This document shows, one piece after another, positions 28,401 through 34,733 of a stretch of DNA of 64,000 bases (the first letter of the stretch is position 1; each line of letters starts with the position of its first letter). A program made the position numbers and the translations under genes. Location: the NCBI GenBank assembly GCA_041391725.1, contig JAWKNL010000002.1, positions 248,001-312,000 of the forward strand, written 5' to 3'. Origin of the DNA: JAGQVA01 sp041391725 (GTDB lineage: Bacteria > Bacteroidota > Bacteroidia > J057). Below the pieces are notes generated by a model that saw only the letters and a list, made by a program, of their open reading frames with translations, did not search any database and was not told the DNA's origin.

Positions 28401-29302
28401 GTAAATTTCCAGTTGTAAAAGAAGTTATAATGGGTGGCATTGGTATAACCGCCGGTCATGACAATCTGGTTGTAATTGAGCGGGTAGGGGGCAGAAGTCC
28501 AGATAAACAGTTTGCCCGCTCCGGTCGGATTGGCAAGCACCAGTTTATAGCCATTTCCCGGATTAATCTGAAAACCGACCGAGAGTTTGTTGGCACCCGC
28601 GCTGGGCATGCTTACAGGTTTTGTGAAAATGACCGCATTGGAAGCATTGAGCACCTGCAGGTTGGCGTTGAGGGTGTTGTCAACATATACCGTTACAGAA
28701 TCAAGGACGATGGGTTCCGTTACGTTAAATGCAATCCCTCTTGTGTTGGTTACCGTAAAATAACCGCCGGTGGTATTGGTTGTCAGGCCTGCTTTTTTTC
28801 CGGAAACCAGCGAAACAGCTTCCGCATACAGGGTCTGCGTGCTTGTTGCATTAAAAGTGAGGGTATCACCTGCGCCGACAATATTGCCGCCCGCAGGTGC
28901 ATCGTACCAGAATACCGCGTCTGCGGCTGACTGAGCGGTAAGTTGTGCGGTTCCTGCTCCGCAAAGCGTAGGGCTGTTGGTTACCGGGGCAGCCGGTGTA
29001 GGGAAAATCTGTACAAAAATACTGTCGCGTGTGGTTCCTGTTCCGTCAGTTACATCCACCCAGTATATACCTGTGGTGGTGACATTGATCGTTTGGGAGG
29101 TAGCACTTGTGCTCCAGAGGTAGGAGGCACCGGGGTTTCCGGCGTCGAGGGTATAACTGTCGCACGCGATCACATCTGCTCCCAGATTGACAGCAGGAGG
29201 CATAAATGAGTCGGTGGCTGGCCCTGCATAGGGCTTATCATTAACAGGAAGGATGCCGGACAGAGACAAGAGGGCAAGTGAAAAATGATACAACAGGTTC
29301 AT
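25493..29302 (-). CDS. Large T9SS-secreted repeat protein with PKD domain
   Basis: A 1269-residue exported protein. It has an N-terminal signal peptide (LLYHFSLALLSLSGIL), then Ig-like modules headed by 'LDAGNPGxxYLWxTGATxQTI' near residues 40, 335, 610 and 1010, alternating with jelly-roll-like modules ('GGYFxVxNxRGIxFxVxEPIVLDSV') near 180, 460 and 735. A PKD domain (FWDFGDGKTGTANNPVHTY) lies near 1120. The last 85 residues are a type A T9SS sorting domain (VVYPNPTSGVVNLQ ... GIYFLRSD ... RISRIIKN). By family the cargo is cleaved and attached to, or released from, the cell surface. Its place inside a glycan operon is unusual. Confidence 0.92.
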   Translation of the reverse strand: MNLLYHFSLALLSLSGILPVNDKPYAGPATDSFMPPAVNLGADVIACDSYTLDAGNPGASYLWSTSATSQTINVTTTGIYWVDVTDGTGTTRDSIFVQIFPTPAAPVTNSPTLCGAGTAQLTAQSAADAVFWYDAPAGGNIVGAGDTLTFNATSTQTLYAEAVSLVSGKKAGLTTNTTGGYFTVTNTRGIAFNVTEPIVLDSVTVYVDNTLNANLQVLNASNAVIFTKPVSMPSAGANKLSVGFQINPGNGYKLVLANPTGAGKLFIWTSAPYPLNYNQIVMTGGYTNATHYNFFYNWKFTASSGCKSNRVPATVTVANAPVVDLGPDSTFCNAPSYVLDAGNPGDSYLWNTGATTQTISPSTSGTYSVVVTRANGCSDSDAVQLVFNASAATPVTQDTSLCGPQTITLNAQSNGDEILWFDAPSNGNIIGFDESISRTFNATETIYAQSILYDKNISAGFTFNNVGGYFVVTNERGIVFNVHEPIVLDTVSIFVDNTLTGTVRIYNAANSIVFSKAVSLTAVGNNKVSISHKLLPGNGYRITLASPSGNGKLFIRTSSVYPVSSPYLTLTAGFTNTDHYNFFFNWKISVVSDCNSALAPVTVAVKDAPVVNLGVDTFLCDIPTLILDAGNPGDLYLWNTGATTQTITVDTTGTYSVIVSKANGCSDFDAKTVTLSPRPSDPVTSDTSLCSPANATLHAQGDGDWLVWYDSPAGGNPVNVGSSYSFFAADTRTLYVESAVIGSDFSAGVEKPTAGGYFALFDTRGLFFDVFEPMILDSVSVYVDGQQFGFIQIRDNNNQLVFSKQVTINNNGANPVQLGAFLMPGTQYRIVFASPGGVGKFFINTNETFPKVYPQVQITGGTTVNSHYNFFYDWKITAQKDCKSANRISSTVNVAIEVDLQDSLYSCDDFVLDVTVPGATYLWSNGLTTPVLNIDTTGLYWVEINNGAGCILRDTAFVEIPRDAGLQNDGILCGTTLLTNYDSTAIFLWNTGDTTSFLNITNTGTYWVQVNEPRGCILFDTVTVTGFDVFPTVNLGNDFIICDSATLNAGNPGFNFLWSTGASTQTITVYASGAYAVTVTNNNQCSTRDTIGISVIQRPDAQFFVPDTVAGTNFAVTFNNLSDFGSYFWDFGDGKTGTANNPVHTYTGPGNYCATLIVTDLLNNCGSDTITHCFELLEYNVGIDDELALSGFVVYPNPTSGVVNLQTENAIARLKLTLFDPAGRTLRQTNIRLEAGQPYTLNLTDLPSGIYFLRSDSGEGVRISRIIKN
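25505..25760 (-). other. T9SS type A C-terminal sorting domain region
   Basis: This is the segment of the large cargo gene that encodes the sorting signal: FVVYPNPTSG, then LKLTLFDPAGRTLRQ, LTDLPSGIYFLRSD and the basic tail. In known T9SS systems this beta-sandwich is recognised by the outer-membrane translocon and removed by PorU. It shows that the organism has a T9SS, although no secretion component is in this window. Confidence 0.85.
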
Positions 29303-29334
29303 AGGTGTTCAGGAACGGTAAAGGTTTGTGTTTG

Positions 29335-29871
29335 TCAATGTTTTTTACTCCACAATAACAAGGGTATGGTAGTGAGATTGGAAAAATCCAGTTTCTCAAA
29401 CTCTGTTTTTGAATAGATCAGGTAGCGGATTTTTCTGTGAATCAGCGGTTCGGCCTTTTCAATCAGTTCGACCAGATAGCGGGTGTCAATATTGCCAATG
29501 AGAATCAGATCGACAATCTTGCTGTCGAGGCCGCGGGCAAATTCGCCGGTGAGATACACTTCCTCCACATCTCCCAGGCATTTGACCACATGTTCGATAA
29601 TACGGTCAATACCCGCGTATTTCATCACAATGCTGTTGAGTTCTCCAAACAGCGGATGGCGGGTATTGGCGCGAAATATCTTTTTGTTTCCCTCAAATTC
29701 GGATGAAAGAAATCCGGCATCTTCGAGGCGGTTTAGCTCTACCCGGATCGAATTGCTTGACTCTCCGAATTCGCTCTCCAGATTCCGGAGGTAAGCCGTC
29801 ATGCTGCTGTTGAGGAAAAATTTCAACAATAGCTTGATCCGGGTCTTGGAAGAAATCAGTGTTTCTATCAT
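29335..29871 (-). CDS. Winged-helix regulator with nucleotidyltransferase-like domain
   Basis: A 178-residue protein. The N-terminal winged helix (about residues 1-75) reads SSKTRIKLLLKFFLNSSM, ESSNSIRVELNRLEDAGFL and the wing GNKKIFRANTRHPLF. The C-terminal half (YLTGEFARGLDSKIVDLILIG) resembles a degenerate minimal nucleotidyltransferase, with D-x-D-like residues weakly kept. I recall proteins of this layout beside polysaccharide genes in Bacteroidota. It has its own promoter with a perfect inverted repeat over the -7 box, which points to autorepression. It starts 86 bp after the acetyltransferase gene and ends 32 bp before the cargo gene. Confidence 0.8.
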   Translation of the reverse strand: MIETLISSKTRIKLLLKFFLNSSMTAYLRNLESEFGESSNSIRVELNRLEDAGFLSSEFEGNKKIFRANTRHPLFGELNSIVMKYAGIDRIIEHVVKCLGDVEEVYLTGEFARGLDSKIVDLILIGNIDTRYLVELIEKAEPLIHRKIRYLIYSKTEFEKLDFSNLTTIPLLLWSKKH

Positions 29872-29878
29872 AGTAGAG

Positions 29879-29901
29879 TTTGAGTAACAAAATTACTCAA
29901 A
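29879..29901. promoter_or_regulatory. Operator-like inverted repeat at the regulator promoter
   Basis: A perfect palindrome with 9-bp arms TTTGAGTAA and TTACTCAAA separated by CAAAA. It covers the -7 element and the expected transcription start of the winged-helix gene, ending 8 bp before its ATG. The size and symmetry fit a dimeric winged-helix repressor, so autoregulation is the simplest reading. I did not see a second copy in front of the first gene of the run (33659-33827). Confidence 0.7.
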
Positions 29902-29917
29902 ATCACTGATCCTGCAA
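29888..29917 (-). promoter_or_regulatory. Bacteroidota-type promoter of the winged-helix gene
   Basis: On the minus strand TTG (29915-29917), a 19-bp spacer, then TAATTTTG (29888-29895), a full match to the Bacteroidota TTG / TAnnTTTG promoter at a proper distance. The predicted start is near 29880, leaving a very short leader before the ATG at 29871. It would make an internal promoter for the downstream half of the glycan run. Confidence 0.65.
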
Positions 29918-29957
29918 GTGCAAAAATGCGGTATGTTAGATGTGAGGCCTTTTTGAC

Positions 29958-30530
29958 TCAGATCCGCTCCACGCCTGCACCGGTGTGGCGGTATTGCTGG
30001 CCGCTTTCCGGACAGACCGCAATTCCGCTTTCGTCAAAATTGAGACGATGACCATATTCGCTCATCCAGCCAATCTGTTTTCCGGGGTTTCCCACATACA
30101 GGGCATAGGGGGGAATGTCTTTGGTAACGACTGTACCTGCTCCGATGAAACAATGATGGCCCAGACGTGTACCACAGACTATCGTGGCATTGGCTCCAAT
30201 GGTTGCGCCTTGTTCGAGGTATGTCTGGTCGTATTGTCCTTTTCTTATGATCGCACTGCGGGGATTTCGGATATTGGTAAATACCATCGAAGGGCCGAGA
30301 AATACATCGTCTTCACAGATCACTCCTTCGTAAATGGATACATTGTTCTGAACTTTGACATTATTGCCCAGCTTCACTTTGCCGGCTACAAATACATTTT
30401 GTCCGAGAATACATCCTTCGCCCAGTTCTGCCCCGGGCATGATATGGCAGAAGTGCCAGATTTTAGAGCCTTTACCGACGACTGCGCCGGGTTCAACAAT
30501 AGCGGATTCGTGTGCAAAAAAGTTTTCCAT
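29958..30530 (-). CDS. WbpD-like sugar N-acetyltransferase (possible LegH role)
   Basis: A 190-residue left-handed beta-helix acetyltransferase. It carries WbpD-family marks: AIVEPGAVVGKGSKIWHFCH, LGQNVFVAGKVKLG, GPSMVFTNIRNPRS, the catalytic-type His in TRLGHHCFIG, and IGWMSEYG near the end. The known WbpD acetylates the 3-amino group of a UDP-diamino uronic acid. Yet the gene lies 16 bp downstream of the LegC-like aminotransferase, where a legionaminate pathway needs a 4-N-acetyltransferase (LegH). Either it serves the Wbp-type trio at 13-15.6 kb or it has been recruited to the nonulosonate route. Confidence 0.87.
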   Translation of the reverse strand: MENFFAHESAIVEPGAVVGKGSKIWHFCHIMPGAELGEGCILGQNVFVAGKVKLGNNVKVQNNVSIYEGVICEDDVFLGPSMVFTNIRNPRSAIIRKGQYDQTYLEQGATIGANATIVCGTRLGHHCFIGAGTVVTKDIPPYALYVGNPGKQIGWMSEYGHRLNFDESGIAVCPESGQQYRHTGAGVERI

Positions 30531-30546
30531 ATATATATCAGGGGAA

Positions 30547-31641
30547 TTAGGTTGCAGAAATAATACGACAAATTTCGCGGATTTGGGATTCTGAAAGTGA
30601 AACCGATCCCGGCAGACTGAGGCATTCGCTGTACAGTCGTCCGGCTACATCCGACCTTGTAATATACTCGCAATGCTGAAACGCCGGAAGCAGGTTCATC
30701 GGCACCCACAATGGCCGGGACTGGATGCCGTGAGCGGCAAGGTTTTTCCTGACTTTATCCCGTTCTTTCATTCTTGCGGTAAACAGCCAGAAATTGGGAT
30801 TCACACCCGGCAGGGTTTCCTGAAAACCCGTTACCTGCGAAGCGGTCAAAAGAAGATCGTGGTATAATTGCGCATCTTCCCGCTTCTTTTTGAGAAAGCG
30901 GGGGAGTTGTTCCAGTTGTGCGATTCCAAGTGCAGCAAGTAGATTGGGTAAGCGGTAATTGTAGCCCACTTCGTCGTGGAAATATTCTTCCGTATCAGCT
31001 TTTGCCTGTGTCGAAAGATGCCGCAATTTCTGCGCCAGAGTCTCATCCTGCGTAAGGATCATACCTCCGCTTCCGGTAGTTATGATTTTATTTCCATTAA
31101 AACTCAGAATGCCCGTTTGCCCGAATGTACCTGCGTGTTTTTCATTTTTCACCGAGCCCAGCGCTTCGGCGGCATCTTCGATAAAAGCCATACCGTATTT
31201 CAGGCAGATTTCTGCGATTTTTTCCACTTCGCCTACATTACCCAGCACATGGGTCAGTATCAGCGCCCGGGGCAGGGGCTGATTTTGTTTGTCCAGCCAT
31301 TCCTCCAGCAATCCTGCATCCAACTGCCAGGTGTGGGGATCAACATCCATCAGTACTGGACTTGCGCCGGTATAAGAGACGGCGTTGGCCGTTGCTACAA
31401 AGGTGAGGTTTGGGATAATCACGCGGTCGCCCTGACTTGCACCGGATACCTTCAGCGCGAGGTGGAGGGCTGCGGTGCCGTTGACCGTTGCCACCGCATG
31501 GCCGCTTCCGGTAAAGGTGGCAATCGCATTTTCAAAAGCGGATATTTCTTTCCCGGCAGAAGAGACCCATCCGCTGTCGAGGCATGCTTTTACATATGCC
31601 CATTCATTTCCCGAAAAAAAGGGCTCAGATAATGGAATCAT
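30547..31641 (-). CDS. LegC-like sugar aminotransferase
   Basis: A 364-residue DegT/DnrJ-family PLP enzyme. The PLP lysine is K185 in SFNGNKIITTGSGGMIL, the motif typical of the LegC group, which aminates C4 of a 4-keto-6-deoxy nucleotide sugar in legionaminate synthesis. Other marks are NGTAALHLALKVSGA and FIEDAAEALGS. An ATGA overlap (31638-31641) couples it to the LegB-like dehydratase. It differs clearly from the WbpE-like aminotransferase at 13021 (FSFYPGKNLG). Confidence 0.88.
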   Translation of the reverse strand: MIPLSEPFFSGNEWAYVKACLDSGWVSSAGKEISAFENAIATFTGSGHAVATVNGTAALHLALKVSGASQGDRVIIPNLTFVATANAVSYTGASPVLMDVDPHTWQLDAGLLEEWLDKQNQPLPRALILTHVLGNVGEVEKIAEICLKYGMAFIEDAAEALGSVKNEKHAGTFGQTGILSFNGNKIITTGSGGMILTQDETLAQKLRHLSTQAKADTEEYFHDEVGYNYRLPNLLAALGIAQLEQLPRFLKKKREDAQLYHDLLLTASQVTGFQETLPGVNPNFWLFTARMKERDKVRKNLAAHGIQSRPLWVPMNLLPAFQHCEYITRSDVAGRLYSECLSLPGSVSLSESQIREICRIISAT

Positions 31642-32630
31642 ATATGGTTTTTGATCCGGGAAAAATACGCAAGATTTTCGGGTTGGGCATACCAGTCGAT
31701 GGTTTGTCTCAGTCCTTCCTCCAGAGATGTCTGCGGCGACCAGCCGGTGATTTGTCTCAGTCTTGCGGCTGATCCCAGCAGCCGGGTTACTTCCGAATTT
31801 TCGGGGCGGATTCGATCCGGATCGGTGATAATCTTTGCCCCGGGTCTGACAGATGTAATAATTCTGCCCACAAGGTCTCCGATGGAAATTTCGTTTTCTG
31901 TGGCGATATTGATTTCAAGTCCGATCGCACTTTCGGCTTCCGCTATTCGCCTGAATCCTTCCGCTGTGTCTCTGACAAATACAAAATCGCGGGTAGGAGC
32001 CGGATTGCCGATATATATTTCATTCTTCCCGCTCATAAGCTGGGTGATGACTGAGGGAATAATGGCGCGAACCGACTGCCGCGGGCCGTAGTTGTTGAAG
32101 GGTCTGACGATAGTAACCGGCAGGTCAAAAGATCGGTAAAATGACTCTGCCAGCTTATCTGCTGCGATTTTTGCAGCGCTATAGGGCGACTGCGCCGTTA
32201 GCGGGTGGTTTTCATCCATGGGGACATACCGGGCACTTCCGTAAACTTCGGAGGTGGAAGTGATCAGCAACCGCCGCGTGCCCAGTTCTTTTGCGGCAGA
32301 AAGCACATTCAGCGTACCTGTAACATTGGTTTGGATGTATTGCTGGGGCGCGTGATAGCTATAGGGAATGGAAATCAGTGCTGCGAGGTGAAAAACCATT
32401 TCGCAGTTTTCCATCGCTTTTTTTACCTGAAAGGGATCGCGTATATCTCCCTGGAAAATCTCTGTCTGGTTCCTGATCTCTGCGGGCAAATGGTCCAGCC
32501 AGCCGCAACTGCCCATCGAGTTGTACATACAAAAAGCCCTGACAGGGTATCCGCAGGTAATCAGATATTCGGTGAGGTGACTTCCGATAAATCCGTCGGC
32601 GCCGGTAACCAGTACCCTGCCTTTCATCAA
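31638..32630 (-). CDS. LegB-like NAD-dependent 4,6-dehydratase
   Basis: A 330-residue extended SDR acting on a nucleotide-GlcNAc-type sugar to form the 4-keto-6-deoxy intermediate of legionaminate. It has VTGADGFIGSH at 8-18, TSTSEVYGSARYVPMDENHP at 125-144, and the catalytic Y150-x3-K154 (SPYSAAK). 'RPFNNYGPRQSVRAIIPSVI' and 'NIATENEISIGDL' are typical of the LegB group. ATGA overlaps lie on both sides, to the nucleotidyltransferase gene and to the aminotransferase gene. Confidence 0.87.
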   Translation of the reverse strand: MMKGRVLVTGADGFIGSHLTEYLITCGYPVRAFCMYNSMGSCGWLDHLPAEIRNQTEIFQGDIRDPFQVKKAMENCEMVFHLAALISIPYSYHAPQQYIQTNVTGTLNVLSAAKELGTRRLLITSTSEVYGSARYVPMDENHPLTAQSPYSAAKIAADKLAESFYRSFDLPVTIVRPFNNYGPRQSVRAIIPSVITQLMSGKNEIYIGNPAPTRDFVFVRDTAEGFRRIAEAESAIGLEINIATENEISIGDLVGRIITSVRPGAKIITDPDRIRPENSEVTRLLGSAARLRQITGWSPQTSLEEGLRQTIDWYAQPENLAYFSRIKNHI

Positions 32631-33658
32631 ATGCCAAATTTGGAGAAAACCTGGCGGGTCTGCTCATAGTCGCCTACCTGCCCGATGTCCGCCCAGAATT
32701 CATTGATTATGTAGGCATTCACTTCGATATCCTCAGCTACCAGTTGTTCGAAAAGGGTAGTCATATCAAAATGTTTTCCAAAGGGAATTCTGGATTTTAC
32801 CTCCGGATTCAGAACATAAATGCCGGCATTGATATAAGAAGTGTGATAAGGTTTTTCTTCAATAGAAAGAATTCTCCCATTGCGTGCATTGACGACGCCA
32901 TAGGGAAGCTGCTGGCTGTATTCGTGAATGCACATAGTGGCCGTAGCCTCTCTTTCCAGGTGAAAGTGAAGGAGGCTGGCAAAATTGAGGGAAGTGATCA
33001 GGTCTCCATTGATCAGGAAAAAGGGCGAATCAAATACCTCATCAATCAGGCTGATTGCGCCTGCTGTGCCCAGGGGCGCCGATTCTTCGACATAAGTAAT
33101 ATTGGCTCCGAAAGATTTCCCGTCCCCAAAATATTCCCTTATAACACTTGATTTATAATTGACGCAGAAATAAAAATCGCGGAATCCGTATTCCATAAAA
33201 GAATCGAGGATAATATGCAAAATAGGCTTATGCCCCATGGGGAGCATGGGTTTGGGCAAATCCTCGGTGAGTTCGCCGAGGCGTCTTCCCAGCCCGCCGG
33301 CCATGATTACCACCTTGTTGGGGCGCGATTTGAGCAACTGTCCGCTCACAGGGAGAAGATCCAGCAGGATGCCCGAGTCGTCTATGACGGGTATATACCG
33401 GCTTTGTCGCGGGCGCTCGGCTCCGGAGCCAGGTGAAAGTGCCGTTCCGTGAAGGAGCGTAACCGGTTCGCGGTTAATCATATCAATCACCTGGGTACAA
33501 TTATTCAGAATGGCCCTCCTGATATCGCTGTCGGTCAGCGTTCCGATCAGCTTTTGGGATTCATCCACGACAGCCAGGAACCCTTCGCCATTCTCTTCCA
33601 TGGCCCGCATAACATCTTTAAGGGAAAGTTGGGTGTGATATATAAGTGTTTGTTTCAT
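32627..33658 (-). CDS. CBS-domain sugar-1-P nucleotidyltransferase (PtmE-like)
   Basis: The first gene of the 33-kb minus-strand run, 343 residues. Two CBS motifs occupy residues 1-110 (GEGFLAVVDESQKLIGTLTD; RYIPVIDDSGILLD). A nucleotidyltransferase domain follows with MAGGLGRRLGELTEDLPKP at 119-137. This fusion matches PtmE of Campylobacter, which makes GDP-glucosamine for legionaminate synthesis. Next to LegB- and LegC-like genes it is strong evidence for that route rather than plain sialic acid. GDP-glucosamine versus another nucleotide sugar is inferred from the family. Confidence 0.87.
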   Translation of the reverse strand: MKQTLIYHTQLSLKDVMRAMEENGEGFLAVVDESQKLIGTLTDSDIRRAILNNCTQVIDMINREPVTLLHGTALSPGSGAERPRQSRYIPVIDDSGILLDLLPVSGQLLKSRPNKVVIMAGGLGRRLGELTEDLPKPMLPMGHKPILHIILDSFMEYGFRDFYFCVNYKSSVIREYFGDGKSFGANITYVEESAPLGTAGAISLIDEVFDSPFFLINGDLITSLNFASLLHFHLEREATATMCIHEYSQQLPYGVVNARNGRILSIEEKPYHTSYINAGIYVLNPEVKSRIPFGKHFDMTTLFEQLVAEDIEVNAYIINEFWADIGQVGDYEQTRQVFSKFGI

Positions 33659-33827
33659 AATGATCTTTCGTCTTGCGGATATAGGATCGGGGTAAAATTA
33701 GAACATATTTGCCAATTATTCGGAGCGGTGTTTTTTTACAGATAACGCCCAGGTGTAAGAATTCGTGATTTTGTTTAGGAAAATTGCGGTTTACCCATCA
33801 ATTTTATGAAAAGTTTGCGATTCATAT
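33659..33827. other. Divergent intergenic region of the glycan run and cysD
   Basis: These 169 bp must hold promoters for the minus-strand run and for cysD. The sequence is AT-rich with a T8 run at about 33730. I find no clean TTG/TAnnTTTG pair on either strand; CATATTTG at 33703-33710 is one base off. No inverted repeat like the one at 29879-29901 is present. Confidence 0.4.
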
Positions 33828-34733
33828 ATGCCTGATTACAGACTTAGCCACCTGCAACAACTCGAATCCGAAGCGATTTATGTGATTCGTGAAACCGCAG
33901 CTCAGTTTGAAAAACCTGCTCTGTTATTTTCCGGAGGCAAAGACTCCATTACCATTGCCTGGCTTGCCCGAAGGGCCTTCTGGCCGGGAAAAATTCCTTT
34001 CCCATTTCTTCATGTGGACACGGGACACAATTTTCCCGAGACCCTTACTTACCGCGATGAATTTCTTAAATCCATTGGTGCACGGCTGATTGTCGCCTAC
34101 GTGCAGGATTCCATCGACCAGGGGCGGGCGGTGGAAGAAAAAGGCCCCAATCCCAGCCGCAACGGACTGCAAAGTATCACGCTGCTGGATGCCATTGAAG
34201 CAAATAAGTTTGACGCATGTCTCGGAGGTGCCCGCCGTGACGAGGAAAAAGCCCGCGCCAAAGAGCGTTTTTTCTCCCACCGCGATGAGTTTGGCCAGTG
34301 GGAACCCAAAAACCAGCGACCAGAACTTTGGGATTTGTTTAATGGATATAAACATATAGGCGAACATTTCCGCATATTCCCTATCAGCAACTGGACCGAG
34401 ATGGATGTGTGGATGTATATGAAGCAGGAAAAAATTCCGCTGCCCGGTCTCTATTTTGCCCACAACCGCAAAGTGGTCAACCGCAGTGGCGTACTCCTCG
34501 CCGAATCGCCGTTTATCACACTCATGCCCGGAGAAAGTTATGAGGAGAAAATGGTTCGTTTCCGCACCATCGGCGATGCGACCTGCACCGGCGCATTTTT
34601 GTCGGAAGCCGCTTCCCTCGATGAGGTAATCGAGGAGGTCTCTGCCACCCGGATCACCGAAAGAGGCGGAAGAGCCGATGATAAACGCTCAGACAGCGCA
34701 ATGGAAGACCGGAAAAAACAAGGATATTTCTGA
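33828..34733 (+). CDS. cysD: Sulfate adenylyltransferase subunit 2
   Basis: The small catalytic subunit of ATP sulfurylase, which makes adenosine phosphosulfate from ATP and sulfate. It has 301 residues with the PP-loop SGGKDS at 35-40, FLHVDTGHNFPETL near 63-76 and the basic C-terminal 'RGGRADDKRSDSAMEDRKKQGYF'-type tail. Its usual partner cysN (GTPase subunit) is not next to it or elsewhere in the window, and no sulfotransferase is visible. The start is the ATG at 33828. The next gene begins at or just before its stop. Confidence 0.93.
   Translation: MPDYRLSHLQQLESEAIYVIRETAAQFEKPALLFSGGKDSITIAWLARRAFWPGKIPFPFLHVDTGHNFPETLTYRDEFLKSIGARLIVAYVQDSIDQGRAVEEKGPNPSRNGLQSITLLDAIEANKFDACLGGARRDEEKARAKERFFSHRDEFGQWEPKNQRPELWDLFNGYKHIGEHFRIFPISNWTEMDVWMYMKQEKIPLPGLYFAHNRKVVNRSGVLLAESPFITLMPGESYEEKMVRFRTIGDATCTGAFLSEAASLDEVIEEVSATRITERGGRADDKRSDSAMEDRKKQGYF

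Noticed and set aside
34678..34733. cysD and the flavoprotein as a fused gene
   Set aside because: They are in different frames, and the cysD stop at 34731-34733 is clear.
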